The notes under the pieces were generated by a model. That model searched no databases and was not told the origin of the DNA. It was given only the letters and a program-made list of their open reading frames with translations. 64,000 bases of DNA from Stenopsyche tienmushanensis (Eukaryota; Arthropoda; Insecta; Trichoptera; Stenopsychidae), in contig WACJ01000402.1 of NCBI GenBank assembly GCA_008973525.1, positions 1,054,001 through 1,118,000 of the forward strand, read 5' to 3'. Made by a program: the position numbers and the translations under genes. This document shows, in pieces, positions 47,711 through 60,650 of the stretch; the stretch's first letter is position 1, and every line of letters begins with the position of its first letter.

Positions 47711-48680
47711 AAAGACTTGAATATCTTCAATATTCAGTTCGAAAAGTATGTAGAATCAACGATTTTTTAAATATATATTCCCAATTGATTGTTTCTGTCC
47801 AGATTTATCCCAATTTCATGAACCTTGATTCAAACAATCCCATCCTGATTTATTACATACTCCCTAGACAAATCTATGGAGGTAATTTTGGCAGTGTGTG
47901 GTGCTAATTAAACTTGATTTATTTTAATATCACCCCTTGATTCTATTGTTGATAATGAATCCGAATGAATTATTCAAGCTTACAAATGTCACACCCGATC
48001 AAAAAGATTTTGCAAGGGTCTGAGTTATCTAAGAATATATTGTGCGGCACCCAAATGGCTACAATCTTCTATTTACCAAATGTTATTTAATGGACTTGAA
48101 TTCTCTATCATGGAGACGAGTCAGTGAAAATTCTTCAATGGTGTACAAAAATATCTGATTGAATTATTGATTCAAGTCTATTTATCCTTCATCAAATGAT
48201 TTGATGTATAAGCGAAACATCTGGATATTTTAGACGCAAATGTTGCACATTGGCAGATGGGGGCTGTAAAATTAATTAAAGATTGTAGCTGAAAGATGTA
48301 AGCTGCCGGTTTTTCCTCGTGTGGATGGAAGGCTTTGAGTTGGATTTTAGTCTAAAATTATATCCGTACGCTTTACCACCCCCGCTATTCTCTGGGGCGG
48401 TTCTTACGTGCTCCTTGTCTATCTCGATATTAAAAACTGCCTTCGTGGTGCTTTCAGCGGTTTTCAATGGTTTCGTTAAAGCCCCTAGAGAAAAGTTCGC
48501 TCACTTTCAGTAAGTAGAGCGATGTTGAAGTATTTTTCAATTATGATTGACTTTATATTTTAAATATTTGATTATTAAGATTATTTTTCATTCTGATCAG
48601 CCGAAAAATTGGATTATATGCGATTATCGATATAAGCCATCGAGATATAGAGCTTTTAGAAAACGTTGATCTTATGAATT

Positions 48681-48715
48681 TGTTGTTTTGTGTAATATAT
48701 AATAAAATGAATCCA
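48681..48715 (-). repeat. Repeat family B, copy 6 (fragment)
   Basis: Only the conserved tail remains: reverse-strand CATTTTATTATATATTACAC then AAAACAACAAAT. Confidence 0.45.
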
Positions 48716-51700
48716 GTGTATAGTGGATTCGCATAGTCAGACTTTATATGTTGTTTCGTTGTTTAATACTTTTAGAATAAGAATGTCAGGTGTAACAGAA
48801 TAATGTTAAAATGCTTGGATCCAGGCGATCGGTTGGCAATATTAATACTTCTCGACACCAAAAGTGATGTTGATTATCCATTAACATACAATAACCAATT
48901 GTATCAAATATAGATATTGCTTTAAATGGATTTTTGTTGTCACTTTGAAAATAATAGATAACATGCAAAGTTGCATGCTTTCTATTTGTGTTTGCTGTCA
49001 ATATCATGCATGGGTATTGCGATTACCTATCGAAGGCTATTTCGTGCTGTCAATTCGATTGTTTGAATTACTAAAGTCGTTTACGATGATTTTTCTCTAC
49101 GATTAGGGGACCGGAAAGTTGTCAAACTTTTTTTATCATTCGAAAAATATTTATTTCATCATAATCTGCAACCGTTCTAAATAAATCTTGATATTAATAT
49201 TGTTTATAAATAACGGCAAGAGACAATATAGATCCATGAATCGAATAACTCCAATGTTTTAACGGTAATATAGGTGTTTCCTGAACCGTGTCTCGATATA
49301 AATTTATTGTAAAGGAGTAAATTTTAAAATTTTGATTTGAATTTTCTTTTTGGCGATGGGTGTCCTGAAATAAGTGTTTTTGTGTGTTATTATTGTGTTT
49401 TGATTTAAAATGCAAAAAAAACTCATCGTTATGCCATTAACAAGTTTTCTGCGCGGTAAAATTACTTTCGCTTCGTCCCGTTTCTTTTCATTTTCATTCA
49501 TGAATTGTTTTCAATCACGAATAAGAAATTAGAGAGAGCAACGGCAGCAACGTCCAATTTTTTAAATTCTTTCTTTCCTTTTTTTCGATGTAAGAAAATA
49601 TAAATTACCTTTGTTTTTATTTACTCTCGTAGGTATAAATTTAAGAAGCAACAATAGGCAAGCCTGTATACAAAGTGAGAAACAAAATCAATTCTCTCGG
49701 GTTTCTTCGCTGTCGTACGACATAAAACGGCATAAACTACTGGAGTGTTAAAAAAAGAAAAAAATCCATAGTATATTTTGCTTATTTATTTAGGTCCTTT
49801 TTGCTATTTGCGTAATGGATTCGATTCTTGTCGAGTCATTGTATCGTTTTTCTTAATTGTTTGTTCAGAGAACTGTTAATAAATCTGGAGCAAAAAGAAA
49901 AACGCCAATAGTAGATGGATTAAGTGTGTTTTGTATATATCATAGGAGAAGTCATACGGAAGACTCGTTTTCTCGTTTGATAGAAGACTGGCTCGCGCTG
50001 AATTGCGAAAATTGGTAAACACGCTCTAGCAAGAATCTGCGGACTTCTCCTTCTGGAGCTTTGTGTTTTTCTGCTTTTGTTTGAGAAGAACGAGTATCTA
50101 ATACACAATCTTCTCTCGTGTGTTCCTTTTCTGTTTATTTTTTCCTCCCGTGCGGAAACATTCGCAACGCAGACTGGAACGCGACAGATTCTTCCTCCCC
50201 CGATTTTTCTTCTTTCTCGCCGTAGAATAGATTTTCGCTTTGTGAACGGTAAAGGAGACAACGGGCGGGGTGATAAATCCGAAACAATCGCATTATGCCC
50301 CCAAAGTAACATTTTTTCTTCTCCTGGCTTATTTCTCAAGGCCAGACGGCTAAAAATATATGACGCAAACTCAATCGAGTCGAACTGGGCCAAGGTCTCG
50401 TGAAGATTTCGAAAATGGATTTAACGAACCGAGCTGTGCCGTCAGACAAAGGAAATTGCATCGCATCTCTCATGGGGAACTTTGACGGCGAACGTTGCAG
50501 AGGCTCGTTACGCGACGCGCGCCCTTCCAACATTTTTCTAATATTTTTCTCAAATCTCTGAAAACGAGCTTCAATCTTGTCTTGCCGCTCGAGGGTGCTT
50601 TTAAATCGCCCAGTATGAATCTTTGTTTTGAAATATCTCTTTCGAGACGCAGACAATTGCTCCCCGAAGCGGGCGGTTAATAAATTGAAACATGTGTTTT
50701 TCACAATGCCCGCTCTAAATCTTGCACGAAGAAACTTCGAGTAATTTCGTTTGTTCCGTGACCTGCAGAAATGATTAGTTTTAATGTCGTTCCGCAAGGC
50801 AAAAGTTCGCAGAAAATCACTGTTTCTGGATTCTTACAGCAGTGGAGTTATCCAACTTATGTTCGAAACACTAATAACTTTCTCGCACAATGGAGTTCGC
50901 TCCGCAACTCCGGCGACGTTCTTCAACATATTTTTTTTTAAATATCAGTCCTATCCTTGAACTTCCCATCTATTCTTGCGTAAATTGAATAACTTGGGAT
51001 CTCACCCGTTTTATGTGCGAGCCATCAGATTTGCACGAACTTTGGCTGAATTTGTATTCCATTCGTGGCGGTTCCTTTCAGCTATAACGCATCATACGTA
51101 GCCATGTCTAACGTAATACATGCAATAACTGTGTAAGGCTTCGACCGAGTTGGGGCGCCAGTGTGGCGATCAGATTTGAAAAGTTGGGATATAAATATTT
51201 ATACGAGTCAATTAGCTGCACGACTTTCTTCCGGCGGTCGTAAAAATGCACAAGCATGCACTCAACGTGCGATTCCTCTTTCGGGCGAAAGGTTAAAGGG
51301 GCGAACAAAACCGCCCCAACCCCCCAAGTCGTCCGACTGGTGACCCAATTAATACCCGACGCGCTGAAATTCCCATATCCTCCATAAATATATGTATGCG
51401 TCCTCTGACTTTTCAGCGGCTTCGCGCTAACCTACTCCAGACGCGATTAAATTTTATGCAGCATTAAAAATAACGTTTTGCCACCGACAAAATAATTCTT
51501 TAAAGGCGTTTTAGTGGGTAATTCTGCCCTTATCACGCATAGTTATCGAGTCATTTTCGAAGAGATTTCGCAAACTAATTGTGGGGTCTTGTCGTAAAGG
51601 CAGGAAGTTATAGTTGCCGGGGCATAATTGCTGCGAGCTTATCTCTCTTGAATTTTGACGAATGGGTAAAAGGATGGATCTTTGGGATTGCCGTAAACGG

Positions 51701-54491
51701 GAACGGCCAACATGAGTCAGACTTGATTCGTAGAATAATCCCATTTGCCATCATCGCGTATTTGTCCCAAATATCCTAAAACACTATATTAAGAAATGGA
51801 ACGCTATTTGAGTGATACAGATAATAATTAATTTTTTTAGTCGTTCATCTGAAAATCATTGTGTATCACATTTCTCTTTGGCATTACTATTAAATAGGCT
51901 CATTTGTCTGGATAAATATATCACATTCAAAAGGCACCGAAAGCTTTTGAAAATTGTGTGACGCCACGTCGCGCTAATGAGGGCTCCGTATTCGGCTCAC
52001 CCAGACGACGCCATATTGACGAGGTCATGTCGGGATCGCCAATTTGTGAAGTATTAATATTTCTGATTGATTGTCTTGATCCAGACCTTATCCTGATTTT
52101 CATGGACCTGAAAAAATAATACTGATGGATTAATAAGATTAATAATTTTATAATGATTTCGCTACTCGGTCATTGATTCTGTTTTATTTATAATTATGTG
52201 TGTGAAAGGTAATGGAAAACCCTTTACATGGAACATTCTCCAGAAAAGTCTCCTATGGAAGTAACACATATCAAAGGGGAGTCGGAATTATTATATCGGA
52301 CTATAAGTCTGCTGGGTGGGTGAGGAATTTCATCATCATTTCAAAGACGTTGTCTTTCACTTTTGCCCGTAATAAACTCTGATCGATAACTTCCATACAA
52401 TCTGTCAATGTTTCGTTTGATCCCTATCCGCTGGATATCGTCCTTCATATCGGGCAAACAATGGGGATTGACTGTTTTCATTTAACGCTCGGGGTTAAAC
52501 TATTGCGATGCGGCCTTTCAGAAATGAAAAAATAAAATAATTACCTTTTTAAATAGAAGCGTATCGTAATGTAGTGTCGACAGTAGTCAATAATGTTTCC
52601 TGGCTTAATTTGCCGTTAGCGGTGCATAATGCGACTGCTACACGAGGCGGTGATTGCAAGTCCAAATTAATGGTCGGCAGTGCAGTTTCCGCCTACGTTT
52701 TGGTACATGTGCGGAATGGCACAGCACATGTCCAATAATGTGGACCACCAATGTCCATAATGTCACAACGGGCGTTAAATTTAATGCACATTATAATGTT
52801 GCGAACGACGATGAGAGCTTTCGTAGGTGTTTGCCTCACGAAGGTCTTTACGCTTGTGAGAAAATTGCACAACGAATTCCGTGTAATTGAAGAAATTTCA
52901 ATCAGAAAAACTATTGTGATCGTTATGAGTACTTTTGCATTATGAAATACTTCATATTTCCAATTATATTACTTGATTTGCAATAACCAAAACTGCCAAA
53001 TTAAAAACAGTTAATGCAAAATGTTGTATTTGTTAGCATAAAAAAATATCAAATGTAAACAACATGAGTCGCATTCGTATGTTATGTAGTGTATCCTTGG
53101 TTCTAAAATTCCCGAGCTGATGCACCTCACCTTATATTTTCTTTCCAAGGTGGATAGCCTCTCGCGGGTCCGTTAACTATCGGATCGTGAAAAGTTAGTA
53201 GAGGAGGTAAACTACCGACATGGGGTCCAAGCTGTGTATTGATCCACGAGAACGCGTTCTTTCTCCACTTGTGTTATGAGCGTGGGGAAAAGCTAGCTAA
53301 ATATATTGATTTTACTATAATAATTACTTAGGAAAGAGCTTTGAATATTTGGAGGGAGTGGTCACAAGGTTTCCATATCCAACTGGTCTTTATTTCGGAT
53401 CGCTGACATATCGAAAGGATCTCCGCACGGGCACTCCAAAGTTGATAAATTGAATGCCGTTTCGATTCTTTCATCGGTTCAATCAATTTATTCTCAATAT
53501 CATCTTCGATTTGAACCCATAACATTTACGCCGGAAGGCCAAGAACTGCTCGGCTATATATAGCTCGAAATGTTCTCCGGCGAATTTGTTCTAAGCGGAT
53601 TCGTCATTTGTGTTTGTACTCCCGTCTAGTGGGCAAAGTAACGCCTTGAGCACTAAATCTGATCAATAAAGGTCGTTTCATCTCTGACGAAAATGAAAAT
53701 GTATCTTAAAACTTGGACGTTTCCAGTCTCTTCCCACCCACGCTTCCCTTCCGTGGGCGTCCCGAGCCCTTCTCCGCTCCGAGCTATCAACAGGTCGGCG
53801 GTGAACTTTTCAACGCAAATGTCAACATGTTTATCTTACCGAATTCCGGAAATAAATTCATTTGCGCTTCCCGCAATTTCTTATTCATTTTTGAAGAATT
53901 TCAAATACTCCTCCAGTATCGACGTCGTCTAACCGCCTTCTCGCAGAGGATTTTATTAGCATCCCTCGGCTCCCGCAAGTCATCCGCATCATGTTCCGTA
54001 AACACGCACTCCCCGATATTTTAGCTGGAATAGGATATCCCTCCTCTGTACACGATATAATATATATATATCATCGGGACCCGCGAGGGTTGAAGCCTCT
54101 TCGCAATATGACCCAAACCGGTCCAGCGCAACAGATGGAATTAGTCGTGTCTCCTCGCGGGGGCGGTTCGAAGATGAGGAGGATGTTTCCTTGGACGGGA
54201 TGACACGTGCACACGGTTCCGGCGATTGATCGGCCTCAAACACTCGAGCTGATACTGACCGGATCGATCTTCCCCTGTGTATATAGGGGCTTTCTATTTT
54301 CAGGATGTAATCACGTTGTCGTGTGACACTTTAATCTCTTGTCACATTTTCAGAAGGGTTTCATCAACGCATATAACACCGGTTGTATATAATTTATTAT
54401 TTTAAAGGCTGACACACGAGAGGGCGGGAGATAGACGACTTTGATCACTTTTTGACATGTATATTTTTTTCTAAAACGGTACATAAGATTA

Positions 54492-54885
54492 TACACTTGG
54501 GTCTGTTTTTATACGCATCTTTTTTATGCGAATCTGAAGTTATGCGGTTTTAAAAAATAATGGTACCTATCCGTCATTTTTCTATAGAGGATAAAGCTTT
54601 TTTAATGCGAATGCGCATTAAAAAAATCTAAAATGAACACTAGTGCAAGTTACAACCGTATAACGTGAGTGTGTATAGGGCAATAGACTAACGGAATTGT
54701 TTTTAAATCTGGCAACTCTTCTCAATTAGAATTGCTTTTGTACGATTATCGAGTAGAATAGACTTTAATACAGCAATTCTACGATAAATATGTATTTCTT
54801 TTACTTATGTCAATTGTTTATAATTTTTTATGCGATTTTTGGTACATTCTATCACATTGATTTGAAGTTATGCGGTTTGCCATGA
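54492..54885 (+). mobile_element. Second copy of the TACACTTGGGTC MITE, one end lost
   Basis: Starts TACACTTGGGTCTGTTTTTA at 54492, with GAAGTTATGCGGTTTT twice (about 54536 and 54870) and TTTTTATGCGATTTTTGGTA, TTCTATCACATTGATTTGAA. These match the reverse of 18240-18724. The right terminal repeat is absent. The element ends where the transposase remnant begins, so part of an autonomous relative may be joined here. Confidence 0.65.
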
Positions 54886-54904
54886 CGGACATTCTGCACG
54901 TGAA

Positions 54905-55080
54905 CTGGCCAACGATTATGCGATTTAAAGCCTTTAGACTTTTTCCTTTGGGACTATCTTAAATCGCAGGTCTATGCATATAAATCGCTAACAATTGAAG
55001 CCCTCAAAATTTTTGTTCCTCAAGACATTTCAACGACGTTATATTATATATTTAATGCCATGAAATGTTCTTTCAAATAA
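54905..55080 (+). pseudogene. C-terminal remnant of a Tc1/mariner (IS630)-type transposase
   Basis: From 54937 the frame reads DFFLWDYLKSQVYAYKSLTI then EALK..., ending with a TAA at 55078-55080. This is the conserved tail LDFFLWGYLKxxVY...TIxxLK of IS630/Tc1/mariner-superfamily transposases, starting at the last catalytic Asp. Just before it, GTGAACTGGCCAACG aligns with the preceding NWPxRSPDLTP block, but a one-base loss and substitutions break the frame. Forty-seven codons remain. It abuts the MITE copy at 54492-54885. Confidence 0.75.
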
Positions 55081-56899
55081 TAAAAATGAGTAGATATAGC
55101 TTGTTTTGCCCCGCTTAAAATGTGTTAATATATTTTTCGCTTGATTAATATTCTGTTAATTCTTAGGTGTATTTGGATACTGAGTGCAGTACTTGGATTA
55201 AGGTTGAACAGTTTTATAGTCCACTTAGTAGACTTCTATAGGGACGATGGACCCATTTGTTCGTGGAACCTCCGATGAAAATCAATATTCATAGGCGGCT
55301 TAATAGCTACCGACCGGGATAACTGATATGTATAAAGTAATACCGAGTAAACATTCCGGTTACTAGGGGAGGGGGCTTCAAATTTTTGGGGTGGTGTAAA
55401 AAATATATCCTGTGTGTGTACGCTGTAAGCGAATTTCTCGTTTATTCCCTTGCCAAAATATAATAACCATAAAATAAATTATATCAATTGAGTGCTCCAG
55501 AATGGGCGGCGAAGATGTAAATAGAATAATAAAAACAACCCCCAAAAATAGGATGGAAAAATAATGGACTTATATAACGGCGGAATCGATATTCTCCGAG
55601 TGGATTTCAAAGAGCATCACTTATATTATTTAATATAAGTTTGCCCATATTTAATTCACGCTTCCACCCCACCCCCAAGTGACGCAGTCATATATTGGCG
55701 ATATCGATTCTCTTTGAATTCAATGCTGGTCATCTTCATTCATCGCCAGCCTTATCGTTTTATAAGTGGCAAACGTTACGATCTAACATTTCATAGAAAG
55801 AAAAAGAAACGTTTCTTTTATTGGAGCGATATCAATTTTATGACTTCGTTTATGTATCTCATGGCAACAGAGCCGAAAACATTTATGACACCAGAATTGG
55901 CTCCATGCATAAGAATTCCTCAAATTATTCGTTTACAACCCTCGATAAACGCGTCGGGAATGCTCATGCGCGAGACGGATCCGAATGGTTAAAAATTAAA
56001 TCATTCGAATGTAAATTCGCACGGATGCCTTAATATTGAGCCTATTTAGGTTGATTCGGAGTAAATAGAATCGGTCACAAATGGGTCAATTGCTATGGGA
56101 AAAATCGAATAGGTCAACCCTTTAAAATTCGCACGTTAATGGCGAGAGTTGCTATGTGTGCGTTACACGGGGGACCTTCTTCCATTTTCGAGATCAATAC
56201 GATCCAGATTAAATATATTCAAACCCCCTTCGAGACATTTGATACCGTAACGGCACCCATAACTGAAACTTGTTTATATATTGGGGTAGCCAAATTATTA
56301 TCGGGTCGAATTGAACATTTCTCACGTTCGCCAGGAATTAGGGTGGCACTCGATGATGGGAAAATCCCTTGAATGTGGGGAAAATGTATTCATTTCCACG
56401 GGTGTACGCCCGCCCCGCTGAAACAATAATTTGCCTACGCCGCATTCGACAGACACTTGTGAATTTTTATAGTAATTGATTTCACTGTCCGAGTTGTTCG
56501 TTAAATTTTGAGGCTGCGTTCTCGATTCGTTGTGGATGTGGAAATTGTCGTAGAGCGCTGCTGTTATCTCGAGCTGCTTTGGCATCCTAAAGCGAATGGC
56601 AACCCCCAACGACCTCAACGTCCCTCTCGATGGATATTGGCTTCGGGGTCCGGAAACTAAGGCTGCTTTCCCTCAATCCGAAATCGATCTCCATGAACAC
56701 TATGCCACTAAATTCGGCAGTTTATCCCGTTCGATCCGTGGTATAAAAAATGATTTTCATTTGCTGCCACACGATAAAACTATTATATTTAATGGTAGAG
56801 CTTTTGATCATGGATTTTGATCAACAGATGGCAGGAACGATTGTGATACTTTGGAAATGAAACATCGGCACTGTAGGGCAAATTGACCTGCAGCACTTC

Positions 56900-57158
56900 G
56901 CTTCGGCACGAGGAAGAGGGATTTGGCTGCGGAAAGGACGTCCTCCCGCAACCAAGGCCAACCGCCGATTTTTCTCGACTTTCGCCTCCTACGTGTCACC
57001 ACCCAACCGGCAACGGTGCAGCCCCACAGAATATGACGCTGTAAAAATAGCACATTGCTCCCGAAGAAAAACGGAAGATGTCACTGTTAATCTGAATAAT
57101 TAAATTTGCTCAGATTAACAGCGCTATTGCATGGGGATGTTAAATCGCCCACACTACA
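56900..57158 (-). repeat. Repeat family C, copy 5 (with terminal palindrome)
   Basis: Reverse orientation, starting TGTAGTGTGGGCGATTTAAC at 57158. Then CGCTGTTAATCTGAGCAAAT with its inverse ATTCAGATTAACAG, GAGCAATGTGCTATTTTTAC, GTTGCCGGTTGGGTGGTGAC and TTGGTTGCGGGAGGACGTCC. The palindrome shows compensated differences from copy 2. Confidence 0.7.
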
Positions 57159-58433
57159 ATACAAAATCAAAATTGGATCAAAGTCTGCAATCGACTGTAT
57201 GCGGTAGATTGATAGATATTTTTTGTTGATTTAATCATTTGGTTCATTGGTTCTTTCGTAATGTGCATTGCGAATTACGTCAGTATCTCCTTGTCAGGCC
57301 ATCATTTCATCCGAATGGAGGTCGGTTCTCACGAATCGCGTGGATTATCGCGATCATCTCAGTCAGATGAGTCATCCATGTAAGATGTTCCGTGTGGGTT
57401 GTCGGAGTTCACGGAGATACTTGCGATTGCGGATCACAATTCCGGGTAGACGGTAACTTGTGGATGTTCCGTTTTATCTGTCTTGATAGATTTCCTTCTG
57501 AAAGAGGACTCGACTCTCCTTCGTCTTTTTTTTCGGCGTCTTCCTTTCAAAACTTGTCTTTTATGTGGACCGTTTGCAGTCGGCTTCGTGCTGAATATTT
57601 CAAAAGCCTTTGGGAATCGTGAATATCCATATCCCAGCAGCTATGAGAGTTTAACTGCTCGATTCGATCGTAAAGGAAATACGTTAATCCAGAGTATCCT
57701 ATATATTTATTTTGAACGTTAGGCGAATTTGATGCAAAGTCAGGGATGTAGTTTAAGAATATTTTTGCATTGAATCTATAAAGGCGTCTGATTTAATTCG
57801 TCTATAGATATTAAGTCATTTCTATATATAAGAAAGGTAACGTAATGATTGAAATGAATGTTGTTCGTGACATCATTCGTATTTATTAGAAACGGCTTAT
57901 TCAAATTGAATATTAGAATATTTTCATAGTATGCAATTATAAAAGGATGTAGTGAGTTAGTTATAGGCGTGCTTACATCATTAGACTAAAACTTTCGATA
58001 TAAAATTTATATGAATTCTAACGCCATATTTTATATGATGAATAATAAAAACCCGGGAAATAATACTGCCATGTATACAAATCGCTTAAAAACGATTTAT
58101 TTCCATTATTAAATTACTTTACAAGCGTTCCCACGGAAACAAAAGTCAATAGACAAGTGGTGCAGAACATATTTCTTTATAAATGTATATTTTTCCAATT
58201 CCATTCCATGTCCCACCTGCCTCTATTTAATTGAGGATTTTAATACAAACATACGTCACACTTGTTGAATTGAGTGTATATATTACATAACTGTGGTCAT
58301 ATAAATTTAAGTGTAATTTTATAGATGCCTATATAAAATATATGGAAGGCGCAAAAAGATAAACCCAAACTATTATAGAGTGTTATCACCGAAGCACAAA
58401 TACCGTGTGAAATAGTTTAGCGTATTATATATA

Positions 58434-58700
58434 TTAACCCTTTGACGAGTATGCACTCACATGTTGAGTTTACACTCGAATGCTCCGAAGAGAGTATGCA
58501 CTTATATGATCCGAGTAGCGCTTTATTTACAATGCCAAGTCCAACCCAATTGCTAGGTCATTATGTGGACCGCAAAGTGGCTATCTAAGGTCGTTCGTCT
58601 ATATTGAATAGTTATAATGTTACAACATGAAAGGAAAATTGTGGAAAATTAATAATCCAAATGAACTTGTTTACAAATTATTATTCAATTGAATGCATGT
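58434..58700 (+). mobile_element. piggyBac-like (TTAA) end, family shared with 13191
   Basis: TTAACCCTTTGACGAGTATG at 58434, then CACTCACATGTTGAG, and a subterminal second copy of GAGTATGCACT about 50 bases in. It matches the end at 13194 over about 75 bases in reverse. The other end was not found; the right limit given is a guess. Confidence 0.5.
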
Positions 58701-60107
58701 TTTATTCAGAGTCGAATAGATGTTTTTGATGTTTATTTTTCAGTGATGTGTAGGATCATTAAAAACGTATCGTGTACTATGGGGTGGGTTCTAAAGCGGT
58801 GGCTGCACGCTTGCCGTTTGCAGCCGAGCGCATTGATGCCGGATATAATGGCTGTTAACTTCAATTTTAGGTCAAGCTTCATATCCATTCCGTTCGTGCG
58901 TTTGTGAATGAAAAGTGACGGTAATAGGGTTCTCCTCGGGAATAATTCAGCGAATGGAATTGGACGAGAGGAGGAAATAGCTCCGTCGACAAATCATATC
59001 CTCTAATCGTGCCGGCTTCTATCGATCTTCGGTCGAACCGGTTAGATTGATGATCGCTCGTTACTCCCATCAAAAGTTCGTCGACAAAATGTTGTCCACG
59101 AAATAAAGACGATGTCGTTTACATTTTGCTCTTTAGAAGCAGTTACTACGTCCTTTGAATATTCATATGACCAAATTTCGTTCGTCGTAATGCTGTAATA
59201 CTTCGCTCGGCGGCGCGAGGACGAGCTACACGCTGGGGGTTGGGGGCTTAAGCGGCCATAATATTAATAACAACGACAGAATGTTTTAACTGCTCGATTC
59301 TTAGAAATGGGAGGAGGGGTACTTCATTTTGTCGTAGCGCAAATTTATATATAGCATTTAGCACCACGCGAAGTTTATCTCGCGCTTTAACCCTTACATG
59401 TGTCGCTGGAACTAATTTCGCAATTACCGCGTTTCCGCGTCACCCTTACACGCCGTCCCTGCAAGACTTCCATGCAAACTTCGTAATTGTTGTCGATGTA
59501 AGAGAGTGCGTGTTCATTACCCTTCCAGTTCTTCAGGTCGGGATCGCTGGAAATTCGCTTTATTTCTGTCAGTGCTAATGCCTTCAATCCCCCGATAAAT
59601 CTTTGTCCCGTTTCCACTGCCCGGACATTTTTCTCCCTTTCGCAGAGTTCCCGGTCACGTAAAAAAATATCACCTTTATATTTGTGTTTTGCTTTTATTT
59701 CATTGGGATCGCTGGCGTTTCTGCCTCCGAATTGTTTTCAACCCCTTCGCGTCGAAACTGAAGCATGTTGGCCAAGGGTCGACCTTTTCGATATTCTGCC
59801 TGCGTCTGCCCAAAAACCCCCGTGGTCAGCTAGACCTAAGAACTATAAACAATATGGATTCAAATTTATTTTATTAGGTCCTCCCGAAAGAAATCAATTA
59901 TTTTTGAACACTCGTTTGAGTTCACTTTGTATCCAAACACGTTGTATAATTCATCAGCTTAATTTTTGTTTTATGAATAATATTTTATTATTACGGGAAA
60001 ACATGCCGAAACCCAAAAACAACATATTCGGCATTCTATGCAGATATGAATCAGATCTTCATCAATTAATAAGCTTGATATTGAATCAAGCTCAATAAAT
60101 GAACCTT

Positions 60108-60148
60108 AACGCCGTTGATAACACAAAATATTCGTTAATTTCTTCGGA
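60108..60148 (+). repeat. Repeat E copy 2
   Basis: CCTTAACGCCGTTGATAACA then CAAAATATTCGTTAATTTCTTCGG match 12791-12838 with a few changes. Confidence 0.45.
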
Positions 60149-60310
60149 ATATTTTTTAATGTTTAACTTGCATGATATCTGTTTTTTGTTGTTCAGCTAT
60201 TTTTGCCTATTAATGTTTTGCAACAATAAAAAAACAGGGTTACCGCGCAAGCCTGCCAATTTACTTTTGAAGGAGTAGATTTTGCAAAAAAGTGGTGATA
60301 CTCGGCTAAT

Positions 60311-60650
60311 GACGTCACTCCAGAACAGTCAAAGGGGATAATAAAATTTGTCAACGATAAAAATGATGCGATTATCTTAATTATCAAAACAAACGCCTGT
60401 TTTCAAGACAACACGAACGAAATTCGTCTTATTTTTGTTGAAAGATTTAATAGCTTATCCGACGATAGCGATTTTAGTTAATTATACTTAAATTTTATGA
60501 CGGTTAAAAGATTTATGAGTTTGTATAATTTAAAAAATATATATATTCTGAATGTTTAGACGTGTTTAACCTTTATGGCACGACTTTGCCATCGATGCAT
60601 GATTGTATGATGAGACGCAAGACACCCGTCTCTGTCTGGACAATTCGGAA
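60311..60650 (+). repeat. Repeat family D, copy 3
   Basis: Starts GACGTCACTCCAGAACAGTC then AAAGGGG, the same outer block as the far side of copy 1. It continues through TCTTAATTATCAAAACAAAC, CAAGACAACACGAACGAAAT, TATCCGACGATAGCGATTTT and ends near GACACCCGTCTCTGTCTGG. The TTAA end is lost. Confidence 0.7.

Noticed and set aside
50336..50797. 153-codon minus-strand frame and a facing 157-codon frame at 49920-50393
   Set aside because: Basic, low-complexity translations with no recognisable motif; overlapping frames on both strands suggest chance.
57080..57158. Family C end considered as a Helitron 3' hairpin
   Set aside because: The hairpin near the end fits, but the terminus reads CTACA rather than CTRR and the spacing is too long.
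59682..60098. 138-codon plus-strand frame
   Set aside because: No recognisable domain; overlapped by another frame and ends within repeat E surroundings.
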